Shown piece by piece: positions 23,122-32,621 of a stretch of DNA of 64,000 bases. Each line of letters starts with the position of its first letter. Position 1 is the first letter of the stretch. The notes below the pieces were generated by a model that worked only from the letters and a program-made list of their open reading frames with translations, had not been told where the DNA came from and ran no database searches. The position numbers were made by a program, and so were the translations under genes. The stretch is from Pseudomonas sp. Root562 (lineage in GTDB: Bacteria > Pseudomonadota > Gammaproteobacteria > Pseudomonadales > Pseudomonadaceae), in assembly GCF_001427125.1 (NCBI RefSeq), contig NZ_LMGK01000026.1:51813-115812 (forward strand), in the 5' to 3' direction.

Positions 23122-23964
23122 TCAATGGGAGGCTTGGCTGCGGCGTGACGCAGGCAGCAGTTTGGCAATCGATCCGGCGCTGGCGGTGTGCTGGCCGAAG
23201 TTCGCGTTGTAAGTGGCGATGATCTCGCCGGCGATGGAGATGGCGATTTCCACAGGCAACTTGCCTTTGACTTCGCCGATGCCCATCGGGCAGCGCATGC
23301 GTTGCACGACGCTGCTGTCGAAGCCGCGATCACGCAGACGATGTTCGAACTTGACCCGTTTGGTCTTCGAACCGATCAGGCCGAAGTAGGCGAAATCGTT
23401 GCGCTTGAGAATCGCGGCGGTGAGTTCGAGGTCGAGCTGGTGATTGTGGGTCATGACGATGCAGTAGCTGCCGGCGGGCAGGTCGTCGATTTCATCCACC
23501 GGTTCTTCGGCAACGATCTTGCGAACGCCGTGGGGGATCTGCTCGGGAAACTCATCGTCGCGTGAGTCGATCCAGCGCACGCGGCAGGGCAGGCTGGAGA
23601 GCAATGGCACCAGCGCCCGGCCGACGTGGCCGGCGCCGAACACAGCGATTTGCGCTTGCACCTGGCCCATCGGTTCAAACAGCAAAACGGTGGCACCGCC
23701 GCAGCACTGACCAAGGCTGGCACCGAGGCTGAAACGCTCCAGATGCGTATCCTGCTTGCCGCTGGCGAGCATCTCGCGAGCGATCTGCATGGCCTTGTAT
23801 TCCAGGTGCCCGCCACCGATGGTGTCGAAGGCCTGACGGGCGCTGATGACCATCTTCGAGCCGGCATTGCGCGGAGTCGAGCCGAGCTCTTCGATGATCG
23901 TCACCAACACGCAGGGCTCACCCTGGTTTTGCAGGTCGGCGAGGGCGTCGATCCAGTTGTACAT
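23122..23964 (-). CDS. xdhC: Xanthine dehydrogenase accessory protein XdhC
   Basis: A 280-residue chaperone that binds molybdenum cofactor, promotes its sulfuration and inserts it into XdhB. The N-terminal XdhC/CoxI domain has ELGSTPRNAGSKM and the LGQCCGG motif (84-90, with C87 and C88). A Rossmann-like domain begins at FGAGHVGRAL (109-118). GLIGSKTKR and PMGIGEVKGKLPVEIAISIAGE complete the family pattern. The ribosome site is GAGGTG 5-6 bases before the ATG. It is separated from xdhB by a family D palindromic element, so the operon mRNA must contain that hairpin. Confidence 0.95.
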   Translation of the reverse strand: MYNWIDALADLQNQGEPCVLVTIIEELGSTPRNAGSKMVISARQAFDTIGGGHLEYKAMQIAREMLASGKQDTHLERFSLGASLGQCCGGATVLLFEPMGQVQAQIAVFGAGHVGRALVPLLSSLPCRVRWIDSRDDEFPEQIPHGVRKIVAEEPVDEIDDLPAGSYCIVMTHNHQLDLELTAAILKRNDFAYFGLIGSKTKRVKFEHRLRDRGFDSSVVQRMRCPMGIGEVKGKLPVEIAISIAGEIIATYNANFGQHTASAGSIAKLLPASRRSQASH

Positions 23965-23989
23965 GTTTCACCTCGACATCTGTCTGTCA

Positions 23990-24102
23990 GATCGTTCCCA
24001 CGCTCCGCGTGGGAATGCATCACTGGACGCTCCGCGTCCGCTGTTCAGGATGCGACGCGGAGCGTCGCCGGCTGCATTCCCACGCAGAGCGTGGGAACGA
24101 TC
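23990..24102. repeat. ~113-bp palindromic element, family D, inside the xdh operon
   Basis: It runs from GATCGTTCCCACGCTCCGCG to GCGTGGGAACGATC and ends 1 bp from the xdhB stop codon (24104-24106 on the minus strand). Inside it, GGACGCTCCGCGTCC is a tight palindrome. Being between two co-directional operon genes, it would form a large stem in the mRNA between xdhB and xdhC. Confidence 0.87.
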
Positions 24103-24103
24103 A

Positions 24104-26503
24104 TCAGAGCGAAGCCAGTTCGGTTTCAGCCTCAACAGCCTTCGCCGCCTTCAACTGGCGCATCTGCTCGCAACCCCACAACACCCGTTCCGGCGTCGCC
24201 GGAGCGTCGATCTTCGGTTGATGCTTGTAGTCACCCAGGCTCGCCACGGCGTCTTTGATCGCACACCACGCGGCGATGCCGAGCATGAACGGCGGCTCAC
24301 CCACGGCCTTGGAATGGAACACCGTGTCTTCCGGGTTCTTGCGGTTTTCCACCAGCTTCACCCGCAGGTCCAGCGGCATGTCCGCCACGGCCGGGATCTT
24401 GTAACTGGCCGGGCCGTTGGTCATCAGCTTGCCCTTGTTGTTCCACACCAGCTCTTCCATGGTCAGCCAACCCATGCCCTGGATGAAACCACCCTCGACC
24501 TGACCAATGTCGATGGCCGGGTTCAACGACGCGCCGACGTCGTGGAGGATGTCGGTGCGCAGCATCTTGTATTCGCCGGTGAGGGTGTCCACCAGCACTT
24601 CGCAGCACGCCGCACCGAAGGCGAAGTAGTAGAACGGACGGCCACGGGCCTGGCTGCGGTCATAGTAGATTTTCGGCGTCTTGTAGAAGCCGGTGCTCGA
24701 TAGAGATACCTGGGCGAAATAGGCCTGCTGTATCAACGCTTCGAAAGTCAGGATGTGGTCGCGAACCCGCACGTGGCCGTTGTGGAATTCGACGTCCTCT
24801 TCGCTGACCTTGTATTGGCGGGCGGCGAATTCCACCAGGCGCTGCTTGATGGTTTCGGCGGCGTTCTGCGCGGCTTTGCCGTTCAGGTCGGCGCCACTGG
24901 ACGCTGCGGTCGGCGAGGTGTTCGGTACCTTGTCAGTGTTGGTCGCAGTGATTTGCACGCGGTCCATTTCCACCTGGAACACTTCGGCCACGACCTGCGC
25001 GACCTTGGTGTTCAAGCCCTGGCCCATTTCGGTGCCACCGTGGTTCAAATGGATGCTTCCGTCGGTGTAGACGTGCACCAGGGCGCCGGCCTGGTTGAGG
25101 AAGCTGGCGGTGAAGGAAATGCCGAATTTCACCGGAGTCAGCGCCAGGCCTTTCTTCAGGATCGGACTGTTGGCGTTGTAGCGACGGATCGCTTCGCGGC
25201 GCTCGGCGTACTGACTGCTTTCTTCCAGTTCGGCGGTCATTTCCTCGAGCATGTTGTGCTCTACGGTCTGGTAGTAATGGGTAACGTTGCGCTCGGTCTT
25301 GCCGTAGTAGTTGGCTTTGCGCACGGCCAGCGGATCGAGGGCCAGATGCCGGGCGATGGCGTCCATCACTTCTTCGATGGCGACCATGCCTTGCGGGCCG
25401 CCGAAACCACGGTAAGCAGTGTTCGACGCGGTATTGGTCTTGCAGCGGTGACCGTTGATGGTCGCATCGCCCAGGTAATACGAGTTGTCGGAGTGGAACA
25501 TCGCGCGGTCGACGATCGAGGCCGACAGATCTGGCGAGCAACCGCAGTTGCCGGCCAGTTCCAGGGCGATGCCGTGCAGGCGGCCGGTGCTGTCGAAGCC
25601 GACGTCGTACTCGACATAGAACGGGTGACGCTTGCCGGTCATCAGCATGTCTTCGACGCGCGGCAGGCGCATCTTGGTCGGCTGGCCGGTCAGGTGCGCG
25701 ATCACCGCGCACAGGCACGCCGGGCTCGCCGCCTGGGTTTCCTTGCCGCCGAAACCACCGCCCATGCGGCGCATGTCGACGACGATCTTGTTCATCGACA
25801 CGTCCAGCACTTCAGCCACCAGCTTCTGCACTTCGGTGGGGTTTTGCGTGGAGCAGTAGACGATCATGCCGCCGTCTTCGGTTGGCATCACCGAAGAGAT
25901 CTGGGTTTCCAGATAGAAATGCTCCTGGCCGCCGATGTGCAGCGTGCCCTGGATGCGATGTTCGGCGGTGGCCAGCGCCGTGGCTGAATCGCCGCGCTGA
26001 TGGGTGTGGCTGTCGAGCACGAAGTGGCGTTTGCGCAGGGCTTCGACCACGTCAAGCACGGGTTCCAGGTCTTCGTATTCGATGATTGCGGCCATCGCTG
26101 CCTTGCGGGCGGTTTCCAGATCCTTGGCGGCCACGGCCAGCACCGGCTGCCCGACGAACTGCACGTCATCAATGGCCAGGAGCGGATCACCGGGCAACAG
26201 TGGGCCGATGTCTTTCAGGCCTGGTACGTCTTCGTGGGTGATGGCGATGCGCACGCCCTCGAAGGCGTAGCAAGGCTGGGTGTCGATGCTGATGATCTTC
26301 GCGTGGGCGCGGTCCGACAGGCGCGCGTAAACGTGCAACTGGTTGGGAAACTCCAGGCGATCATCGATGTACTGCGCTTCACCGGACACATGCTTGGCCG
26401 CGCTGTCGTGCTTGACGCTGCGACCGACACCGGTGGTCAGGTCCTTGGCGAACAGTTCAGCCAGTTCGGCCTGGGTCTTCTCTACGGCGTGATGATTAGA
26501 CAT
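24104..26503 (-). CDS. xdhB: Xanthine dehydrogenase, molybdopterin subunit
   Basis: A 799-residue large subunit holding the molybdenum cofactor, oxidising hypoxanthine to xanthine and xanthine to urate. GRSVKHDSAAKHVSGEAQYIDD opens the ald/xdh N-terminal domain. MRRMGGGFGGKE, NTAYRGFGGPQG (the substrate arginine region) and NHGGTEMGQGLNTK form the Mo-pterin binding loops. The C-terminal KAVGEPPFMLG carries the catalytic glutamate equivalent. Length agrees with bacterial XdhB. It overlaps xdhA by 8 bases, implying translational coupling. Confidence 0.96.
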   Translation of the reverse strand: MSNHHAVEKTQAELAELFAKDLTTGVGRSVKHDSAAKHVSGEAQYIDDRLEFPNQLHVYARLSDRAHAKIISIDTQPCYAFEGVRIAITHEDVPGLKDIGPLLPGDPLLAIDDVQFVGQPVLAVAAKDLETARKAAMAAIIEYEDLEPVLDVVEALRKRHFVLDSHTHQRGDSATALATAEHRIQGTLHIGGQEHFYLETQISSVMPTEDGGMIVYCSTQNPTEVQKLVAEVLDVSMNKIVVDMRRMGGGFGGKETQAASPACLCAVIAHLTGQPTKMRLPRVEDMLMTGKRHPFYVEYDVGFDSTGRLHGIALELAGNCGCSPDLSASIVDRAMFHSDNSYYLGDATINGHRCKTNTASNTAYRGFGGPQGMVAIEEVMDAIARHLALDPLAVRKANYYGKTERNVTHYYQTVEHNMLEEMTAELEESSQYAERREAIRRYNANSPILKKGLALTPVKFGISFTASFLNQAGALVHVYTDGSIHLNHGGTEMGQGLNTKVAQVVAEVFQVEMDRVQITATNTDKVPNTSPTAASSGADLNGKAAQNAAETIKQRLVEFAARQYKVSEEDVEFHNGHVRVRDHILTFEALIQQAYFAQVSLSSTGFYKTPKIYYDRSQARGRPFYYFAFGAACCEVLVDTLTGEYKMLRTDILHDVGASLNPAIDIGQVEGGFIQGMGWLTMEELVWNNKGKLMTNGPASYKIPAVADMPLDLRVKLVENRKNPEDTVFHSKAVGEPPFMLGIAAWCAIKDAVASLGDYKHQPKIDAPATPERVLWGCEQMRQLKAAKAVEAETELASL

Positions 26504-27950
26504 AAGCGGTCACCCGAGTCTCGATGTGCGGTGTTTGCAGTTCGATGAAGTATTTGCGCAGCAGGTTTTGCGCGCTGAGCAGGCGATATTCCTTGCTGGC
26601 GCGAAAATCCGAGAGCGGCGTGAAATCTTCGGCCAGTGCGGTGCAGGCGCGTTCGATGGTGGCATGGTTGAACGGCGAGCCGAGCAGCGCCGCTTCACAG
26701 GCTGCGGCACGTTTCGGAATGGCCGCCATGCCGCCGAACGCGACGCGTGCTTGCGCGACGATGCCGTTTTCCAGGCGAATGTTGAAGGCGGCGCACACGG
26801 CAGAGATGTCGTCGTCCAGGCGCTTGGAGACTTTGTAGGCGCGGAACAGATTCTCGACGCTGGCGCGGGGCACGATGATCTTCTCGATGAACTCGCTTTC
26901 CTGGCGCGCGGTCACGCGGTAATCGATGAAGTAGTCCTCCAGCGCCAGGGTACGGCGGGTTTCGCCTTTGCACAGAACGATTTGCGCGCCGAGGGCGATC
27001 AACAGCGGAGGCGAATCGCCGATGGGCGAGGCATTGCCGATGTTGCCGCCCAGCGTGCCCTGGTTGCGGATCTGCAAGGACGCGAAACGCTGCAGCAGTT
27101 CGCCGAAATCCGGGTATTCAGCCTTCAAGGCTTCATAGCAATCGGAGAGGGCGGTGGCGGCACCGATTTCCAGGCGGTCGTCGAAACGCTCGATGCGCTT
27201 CATTTCGGCGACGTTGCCGACATAGATCATCACCGGCAGGGTGCGGTGGAACTGCGTGACTTCCAGCGCCAAGTCCGTACCGCCGGCCAGCAAGCGGGCC
27301 TGCGGGTAAGCGTCGTAGAGATCGGCCAGGTCGGCCACGGTCAGCGGCACCAGGCAGCGTTTGTCGCCGCTGTTGAGTTCGCCGATGTCGGTCGGTGCGA
27401 TGGCTTTCAAGCGGGCAATGGTGTCCGCTTCACGCGCATCGAACTGATCCGGTTGTTTACCGCAGCAGGATTGTTCGGCGGCTTCGAGAATCGGCCGATA
27501 GCCGGTGCAACGGCAGAGGTTGCCGGCCAGGGCTTCGTGGGCTTTGTGGGAATCGGGCGCTTCGCTGTTCTTTTGCAGGGCGAACAACGACATCACGAAG
27601 CCCGGTGTGCAGAAGCCGCACTGTGAGCCGTGGCACTCGACCATGGCTTTCTGCACGCTGTGCAGTTCACCTTTGTGCTTGAGGTCTTCAACGCTGATGA
27701 GTTGTTTGCCATGCAGTGACGAAACGAAAGTCAGGCATGAGTTGAGGCTGCGATAACGGATGTGTTCGCGACCGGTGTCATCCGTCTGCAATTCGCCGAC
27801 CACCACGGTGCACGCGCCGCAGTCACCGCTGGCGCAGCCTTCTTTGGTGCCGGGCTTGCCCACATGGTCGCGCAAATAGTTGAGCACGGTCAGGTTCGGG
27901 TCCAGGGCGTGCTCGCTACGGAGTTCCTGGTTTAGTAAAAACTGGATCAC
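26496..27950 (-). CDS. xdhA: Xanthine dehydrogenase, Fe-S/FAD subunit
   Basis: A 484-residue small subunit passing electrons from the Mo centre via two 2Fe-2S clusters to FAD and NAD. The first cluster motif is CASGDCGAC; the second uses CGFC and CRC (CHGSQCGFCTPGFVMSL, GNLCRCTGYRPI). The FAD domain starts near 195, with LLAGGTDLALEVTQ and the TLGGNIGNASPIGDSPP loop. I use GTG 27950: GAGG lies 6-7 bases upstream and the ferredoxin fold starts at once (IQFLLNQELRSEHALDPN). An upstream ATG at 28022 would add a Ser/Asn-rich stretch across the operator region. It is the first gene of xdhABC-guaD. Confidence 0.94.
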   Translation of the reverse strand: MIQFLLNQELRSEHALDPNLTVLNYLRDHVGKPGTKEGCASGDCGACTVVVGELQTDDTGREHIRYRSLNSCLTFVSSLHGKQLISVEDLKHKGELHSVQKAMVECHGSQCGFCTPGFVMSLFALQKNSEAPDSHKAHEALAGNLCRCTGYRPILEAAEQSCCGKQPDQFDAREADTIARLKAIAPTDIGELNSGDKRCLVPLTVADLADLYDAYPQARLLAGGTDLALEVTQFHRTLPVMIYVGNVAEMKRIERFDDRLEIGAATALSDCYEALKAEYPDFGELLQRFASLQIRNQGTLGGNIGNASPIGDSPPLLIALGAQIVLCKGETRRTLALEDYFIDYRVTARQESEFIEKIIVPRASVENLFRAYKVSKRLDDDISAVCAAFNIRLENGIVAQARVAFGGMAAIPKRAAACEAALLGSPFNHATIERACTALAEDFTPLSDFRASKEYRLLSAQNLLRKYFIELQTPHIETRVTAYV

Positions 27951-28005
27951 GGAAGGCCTCGCAGACTCATTATTGTTGTTAACCGATGTGACCGAATTTA
28001 GCAGG

Positions 28006-28044
28006 TCTGACTTTTCGGTCAATGATTTTCTGACTTAAAGGTCA
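28006..28044 (-). promoter_or_regulatory. Two tandem operator-like repeats upstream of xdhA
   Basis: TCTGACTTTTCGGTCA (28006-28021) and TCTGACTTAAAGGTCA (28029-28044) are 16-bp near-copies, 23 bp apart. Each is an inverted repeat of TGAC..GTCA with identical flanks and a variable three-base centre. They lie 56-94 bp before the xdhA GTG and about 170 bp before the divergent GntR gene. They are good candidates for binding that GntR protein or another purine-responsive regulator. Confidence 0.55.
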
Positions 28045-28213
28045 GGAAAATGCATTTTGTCGACTCACAACTGTTTCTTCATTATTGACCCTCGCAGGCC
28101 AGCCTGCTTTTTGCTTGAATCGTGCCAAAACCCCCGCCAGGGCTGTGCGCCATGACGTATCAATTGCGCTACACTGCGCCGCTTGTGCAGATCGAACAGT
28201 TTGAAGGACAACC

Positions 28214-28873
28214 ATGACGTTCAAGGCGCCGGACAGCCTCGCCGAGCAAATCGCTCACCACCTCGCCGAACGCATCATTCGCGGCGAAATGAAGCCCGGA
28301 GAGCGCATCCAGGAACAGAAGGTCACGCTGGCACTCAATGTCAGCCGCGGCTCGGTCCGTGAGGCCTTGCTGATCCTTGAGCGTCGCCACCTGATTGCGA
28401 TCCTGCCGCGACGTGGCGCCCACGTGACCGAGCTCACCGCGCACAAGGTACGGAGCCTGTGCACGCTGATGGGCGAGATGTACATCCTGCTCGCCAATGC
28501 CGTGGCCACCGGCTGGAAAGTCCAGGCCGACCTGGCGCCGTTCGTGCAGATTCAGCAGCGGCTTACCGCCAGCTACGAACGCCAGGACATCCATACCTTC
28601 GTCGATGAAAGCTTCAATGTGATGCGCGCCACGTATTCGTTCGCCAACAATCCGTATTTGCAGGAAACCGTCGAGAATCTGCAGCCGGCCATGAGCCGTG
28701 CCTATTTCCTTGCCCTGGATCAGCGCAAGGCCTCGATGAGCGAATATCTGGAGCTGTTCGAGCGTCTGCTCGCGGCAGTGATTGCCCGGGACTACGCGCA
28801 GATCCGCGAAGTGCTGATCGCCTACGGCCAGCGCAGCTGCGATCTGGTGATCTCCGCCCTGACGGACGCCTGA
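28214..28873 (+). CDS. GntR family regulator (FadR type), divergent from xdhA
   Basis: A 219-residue regulator with an N-terminal winged helix-turn-helix (about 5-72: LAEQIAHHLAERIIRGEMKPGERIQEQKV and SRGSVREALLILERRHLIAILPRRGAHV). The FCD-type effector domain spans about 80-210. It corresponds in position to PA1526, next to the xdh genes, and probably controls xdhABC-guaD; the target is inferred. The stop codon lies 2 bp before the TTG start of smc, so the regulator and smc are translationally close although functionally unrelated. Confidence 0.9.
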   Translation: MTFKAPDSLAEQIAHHLAERIIRGEMKPGERIQEQKVTLALNVSRGSVREALLILERRHLIAILPRRGAHVTELTAHKVRSLCTLMGEMYILLANAVATGWKVQADLAPFVQIQQRLTASYERQDIHTFVDESFNVMRATYSFANNPYLQETVENLQPAMSRAYFLALDQRKASMSEYLELFERLLAAVIARDYAQIREVLIAYGQRSCDLVISALTDA

Positions 28874-28875
28874 TC

Positions 28876-31800
28876 TTGCGGCTCAAGTGCATCAAGCTGG
28901 CGGGGTTCAAATCCTTCGTCGATCCGACCACGGTGAACTTCCCCAGCAACATGGCGGCGGTGGTCGGACCCAATGGTTGCGGCAAGTCGAACATCATCGA
29001 CGCCGTGCGTTGGGTCATGGGCGAGAGTTCGGCCAAGAACCTGCGTGGCGAGTCGATGACCGACGTCATCTTCAACGGCTCCACCAGCCGCAAGCCGGTG
29101 AGCCAGGCGAGCATCGAGCTGGTGTTCGATAACTCCGACGGTACATTGCTCGGCGAATACGCCGCTTATGCGGAAATTTCCATTCGTCGCAAAGTGACCC
29201 GCGACAGCCAGACCACCTATTACCTCAACGGCACCAAATGCCGTCGCCGCGACATCACTGACATCTTCCTCGGCACCGGCCTCGGCCCGCGCAGCTACTC
29301 GATCATCGAGCAGGGGATGATCTCCAAGCTGATCGAGTCCAAGCCCGAAGACCTGCGAAACTTCATCGAAGAAGCCGCGGGCATTTCCAAGTACAAGGAG
29401 CGCCGGCGCGAGACCGAAAACCGCATCCGCCGCACCCACGAAAACCTCGAACGCCTGACTGACCTGCGTGAAGAGCTGACGCGTCAGCTGGAACGCTTGC
29501 ACCGCCAGGCCGAGGCGGCCAAGAAATATCAGGAATGCAAAAGCGAGGAGCGTCAGCTCAAGGCGCAGTTGTCGGCACTGCGCTGGCAGGACTTGAACGA
29601 TCAGGTCGGTCAGCGCGAAGCGATCATCGGTACCCAGGAAATCAGTTTCGAAGCCTTGGTGGCCGAGCAGCGCAACGCCGATGCCAGCATCGAGCGCTTG
29701 CGCGATGGTCATCACGAGCTCTCTGAACGCTTCAATCTGGTGCAAGGACGCTTCTATTCGGTCGGCGGCGACATCGCTCGGGTCGAGCAGAGCATTCAGC
29801 ATGGACAACAGCGCCTGCGTCAGTTGCAGGACGACTTGAAAGAAGCCGAGCGCGCGCGGCTGGAAACCGAATCTCACCTGGGGCACGACCGCACGTTGCT
29901 GTTGACCCTCGGCGAAGAGCTCGACATGCTCACGCCGGAACAGGAAGTCACCAGCGCCGCCGCCGAAGAGGCCGCCGCTGCACTGGAAGAATCCGAAACG
30001 ACCATGCACGGCTGGCAGGAGCAGTGGGACACGTTCAATCTCAGCGCTGCCGAACCGCGCCGTCAGGCTGAAGTGCAGCAGTCGCGGATTCAGCAACTGG
30101 AAACCAGTCTGGAGCGCTTGGCAGATCGTCAGAAACGTCTTGGCGAAGAACGCGCGTTGCTCTCGGCAGACCCGGAAGACGCAGCGATCATGGCGCTCAG
30201 CGAACAGCTCGCTGAATCCGAGGCGACCCTCGAGGATTTGCAGACCAGCGAAGAAGCCCAGGTCGAAAAACTCGAGCAACTGCGTCAGCACTTGCAACAA
30301 ACGCTGACGGCGCAGCAACAGGCCCAGGGCGACCTGCAGCGGCTCAATGGGCGTCTGGCGTCGCTGGAAGCCTTGCAACAAGCCGCGCTCGATCCCGGCA
30401 CCGGCACCGCCGAATGGCTGCGTGAGCAGCACCTCGCGGATCGCCCGCGTCTGGCCGAAGGCCTGAAGGTCGAAGCAGGTTGGGAGCTTGCGGTGGAAAC
30501 CGTCCTGGGCGCCGACTTGCAGGCCGTGCTGGTAGACGACTTCAATGATTTTGATCTGGCCGGGTTTGCCCAGGGCGATTTGCGCTTGCTCAGCCCCGCT
30601 GGCGACGGCGTGCGGGTGCCGGGCAGCCTGCTCGACAAGGTCGAGGCACAGATTGATCTGTCGCCTTGGTTGGGGCAGGTCAAACCGGTTGAAAATCTTG
30701 AGCAGGCGCTGACCTTGCGCGGGCAGTTGGGCGTGGGCCAAAGCCTGATCAGTCGCGACGGTTTCTGGGTTGGCCGGCATTTCCTGCGGGTACGCCGGGC
30801 CAGCGAAGCAGAAAGCGGTGTGTTGGCCCGTGGCCAGGAAATCCAAGCGCTTGGCCTTGAGCGTGAAGAGCGCGAAGCCGCCGTCGAAAACCTCGAAAGC
30901 CAGTTGCAAAACCTGCGCGCGCAACAGCGCCAGCAGGAAAACGGCCGTGAACATTTGCGCCGTTTGCTGCAAGACGAAGCCCGTCAGCAGGGTGAATTGA
31001 AAGCCCAATTGTCGGCCGGTAAGGCCAAGGCCGAACAGTTGAGCCTGCGCCGCACTCGCCTCGATGAAGAGCTCATTGAGCTGGACGAACAGCGTGCGTT
31101 GGAACACGAAAACATCGGCGAAGCGCGTCTGCAGTTGCAGGAAGCTCTGGACAGCATGGCGCTGGACACCGAGCAGCGCGAATTACTGCTGGCCCAGCGC
31201 GACAGTCTGCGCGAACGCCTTGACCGGGTGCGCCAGGAAGCGCGGCAGCACAAGGATCACGCCCATCAACTGGCGGTGCGGTTGGGCTCGCTGAAGGCTC
31301 AGCACGATTCGACGCGACAGGCGCTCGAACGCCTGGAAATGCAGTCTGAACGCCTGACCGAAAAGCGCGAGCAATTGAGCCTCAATCTGGAGGAGGGCGA
31401 AGCACCGCTGGAAGAGCTGCGTTTGAAACTTGAGGAATTGCTCGACAAACGCATGACCGTCGACGAAGAGCTCAAGACCGCACAGATCGCCTTGGAAGAT
31501 GCCGATCGTGAACTGCGTGATGCGGAAAAACGCCGCAACCAGGCTGAGCAGCAATCACAGCTGATCCGCGGTCAACTCGAACAGCAACGCATGGAATGGC
31601 AGGCGTTGACCGTGCGCCGCAAGGCTTTGCAGGATCAGTTGCTGGAGGACGGCTACGATCTGCACGGCGTACTCGCCACGCTGACAGCCGAAGCCAGCGA
31701 GAAAGCTGCCGAGGAAGAGCTCGAACGCATTGCGGCGCGGATTGCGCGCCTCGGTGCGATCAACCTGGCGGCCATCGACGAATACCAGCAACAATCGGAG

Positions 31801-32364
31801 CGTAAACGTTATCTGGATGCCCAGGACGCCGATCTGGTGGAAGCACTGGAGACCCTGGAAAACGTGATTCGCAAGATCGACAAGGAAACCCGAAACCGTT
31901 TCAAGGATACCTTTGATCAGATCAATGGCGGTTTACAGGCGCTTTTCCCAAAAGTTTTCGGTGGCGGTCGCGCGTATTTGGAACTGACGGGCGAAGATCT
32001 ACTCGATACAGGGGTAACGATCATGGCGCAGCCGCCAGGAAAGAAGAACAGCACCATCCATTTGCTCTCCGGTGGCGAAAAGGCCCTGACCGCATTGGCT
32101 CTGGTTTTTGCGATCTTCAAGTTGAACCCGGCGCCGTTCTGCATGCTCGATGAAGTTGACGCGCCATTGGATGACGCTAACGTTGGACGCTATGCAAGGC
32201 TGGTCAAGGAGATGTCGCAAACGGTGCAATTCATCTATATCACCCACAACAAGATCGCCATGGAAATGGCCGAACAACTGATGGGGGTGACGATGCATGA
32301 GCCCGGTTGTTCGCGTCTGGTGGCCGTGGATGTCGAGGAGGCGATGGCAATGGTGGATGCCTGA
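28876..32364 (+). CDS. smc: Chromosome segregation ATPase SMC (TTG start)
   Basis: A 1162-residue chromosome-condensation ATPase. The N-terminal Walker A is GPNGCGKS (31-38). Long coiled-coil arms flank a hinge domain at roughly 505-640 (DPGTGTAEWLREQHL, VDDFNDFDLAGFAQGDLRLLSPAGDGV). The C-terminal ABC signature LLSGGEKALTALALVF and Walker B PFCMLDEVDAPLDDANV complete the ATPase head. It starts with TTG 28876: the next ATGs are far inside, and RLKCIKLAGFKSFVDPTTV is the invariant SMC beginning. MksB/MukB-type features are absent, so this is classical SMC. Confidence 0.96.
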   Translation: MRLKCIKLAGFKSFVDPTTVNFPSNMAAVVGPNGCGKSNIIDAVRWVMGESSAKNLRGESMTDVIFNGSTSRKPVSQASIELVFDNSDGTLLGEYAAYAEISIRRKVTRDSQTTYYLNGTKCRRRDITDIFLGTGLGPRSYSIIEQGMISKLIESKPEDLRNFIEEAAGISKYKERRRETENRIRRTHENLERLTDLREELTRQLERLHRQAEAAKKYQECKSEERQLKAQLSALRWQDLNDQVGQREAIIGTQEISFEALVAEQRNADASIERLRDGHHELSERFNLVQGRFYSVGGDIARVEQSIQHGQQRLRQLQDDLKEAERARLETESHLGHDRTLLLTLGEELDMLTPEQEVTSAAAEEAAAALEESETTMHGWQEQWDTFNLSAAEPRRQAEVQQSRIQQLETSLERLADRQKRLGEERALLSADPEDAAIMALSEQLAESEATLEDLQTSEEAQVEKLEQLRQHLQQTLTAQQQAQGDLQRLNGRLASLEALQQAALDPGTGTAEWLREQHLADRPRLAEGLKVEAGWELAVETVLGADLQAVLVDDFNDFDLAGFAQGDLRLLSPAGDGVRVPGSLLDKVEAQIDLSPWLGQVKPVENLEQALTLRGQLGVGQSLISRDGFWVGRHFLRVRRASEAESGVLARGQEIQALGLEREEREAAVENLESQLQNLRAQQRQQENGREHLRRLLQDEARQQGELKAQLSAGKAKAEQLSLRRTRLDEELIELDEQRALEHENIGEARLQLQEALDSMALDTEQRELLLAQRDSLRERLDRVRQEARQHKDHAHQLAVRLGSLKAQHDSTRQALERLEMQSERLTEKREQLSLNLEEGEAPLEELRLKLEELLDKRMTVDEELKTAQIALEDADRELRDAEKRRNQAEQQSQLIRGQLEQQRMEWQALTVRRKALQDQLLEDGYDLHGVLATLTAEASEKAAEEELERIAARIARLGAINLAAIDEYQQQSERKRYLDAQDADLVEALETLENVIRKIDKETRNRFKDTFDQINGGLQALFPKVFGGGRAYLELTGEDLLDTGVTIMAQPPGKKNSTIHLLSGGEKALTALALVFAIFKLNPAPFCMLDEVDAPLDDANVGRYARLVKEMSQTVQFIYITHNKIAMEMAEQLMGVTMHEPGCSRLVAVDVEEAMAMVDA

Positions 32365-32621
32365 GTTGTATCTGTAAGACAGGTACTACAGGGTTATCGG
32401 ACTTTTTTGCTTGCGTTGACTTGCTGGCTAATCGACATATTCGCGCAAGCCACAGTGACAGACGGTGTAAAGTTGCCTTTGGTCGTGCTAGTTTAATGTC
32501 AATTTTTCGTATACGTGGGCAAAACGCCTGTCAGAACATAGAGTTGGCGCCACGTTTTAAAGCGGTTTGCAGCTTGTAAACCCCTTATTTTTCAGCATTT
32601 TTTATAGAGGCACGGGATTAC

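Noticed and set aside
28822..31107. 761-codon open frame on the minus strand opposite smc
   Set aside because: It is a shadow of the smc coding sequence; SMC identity on the plus strand is certain.
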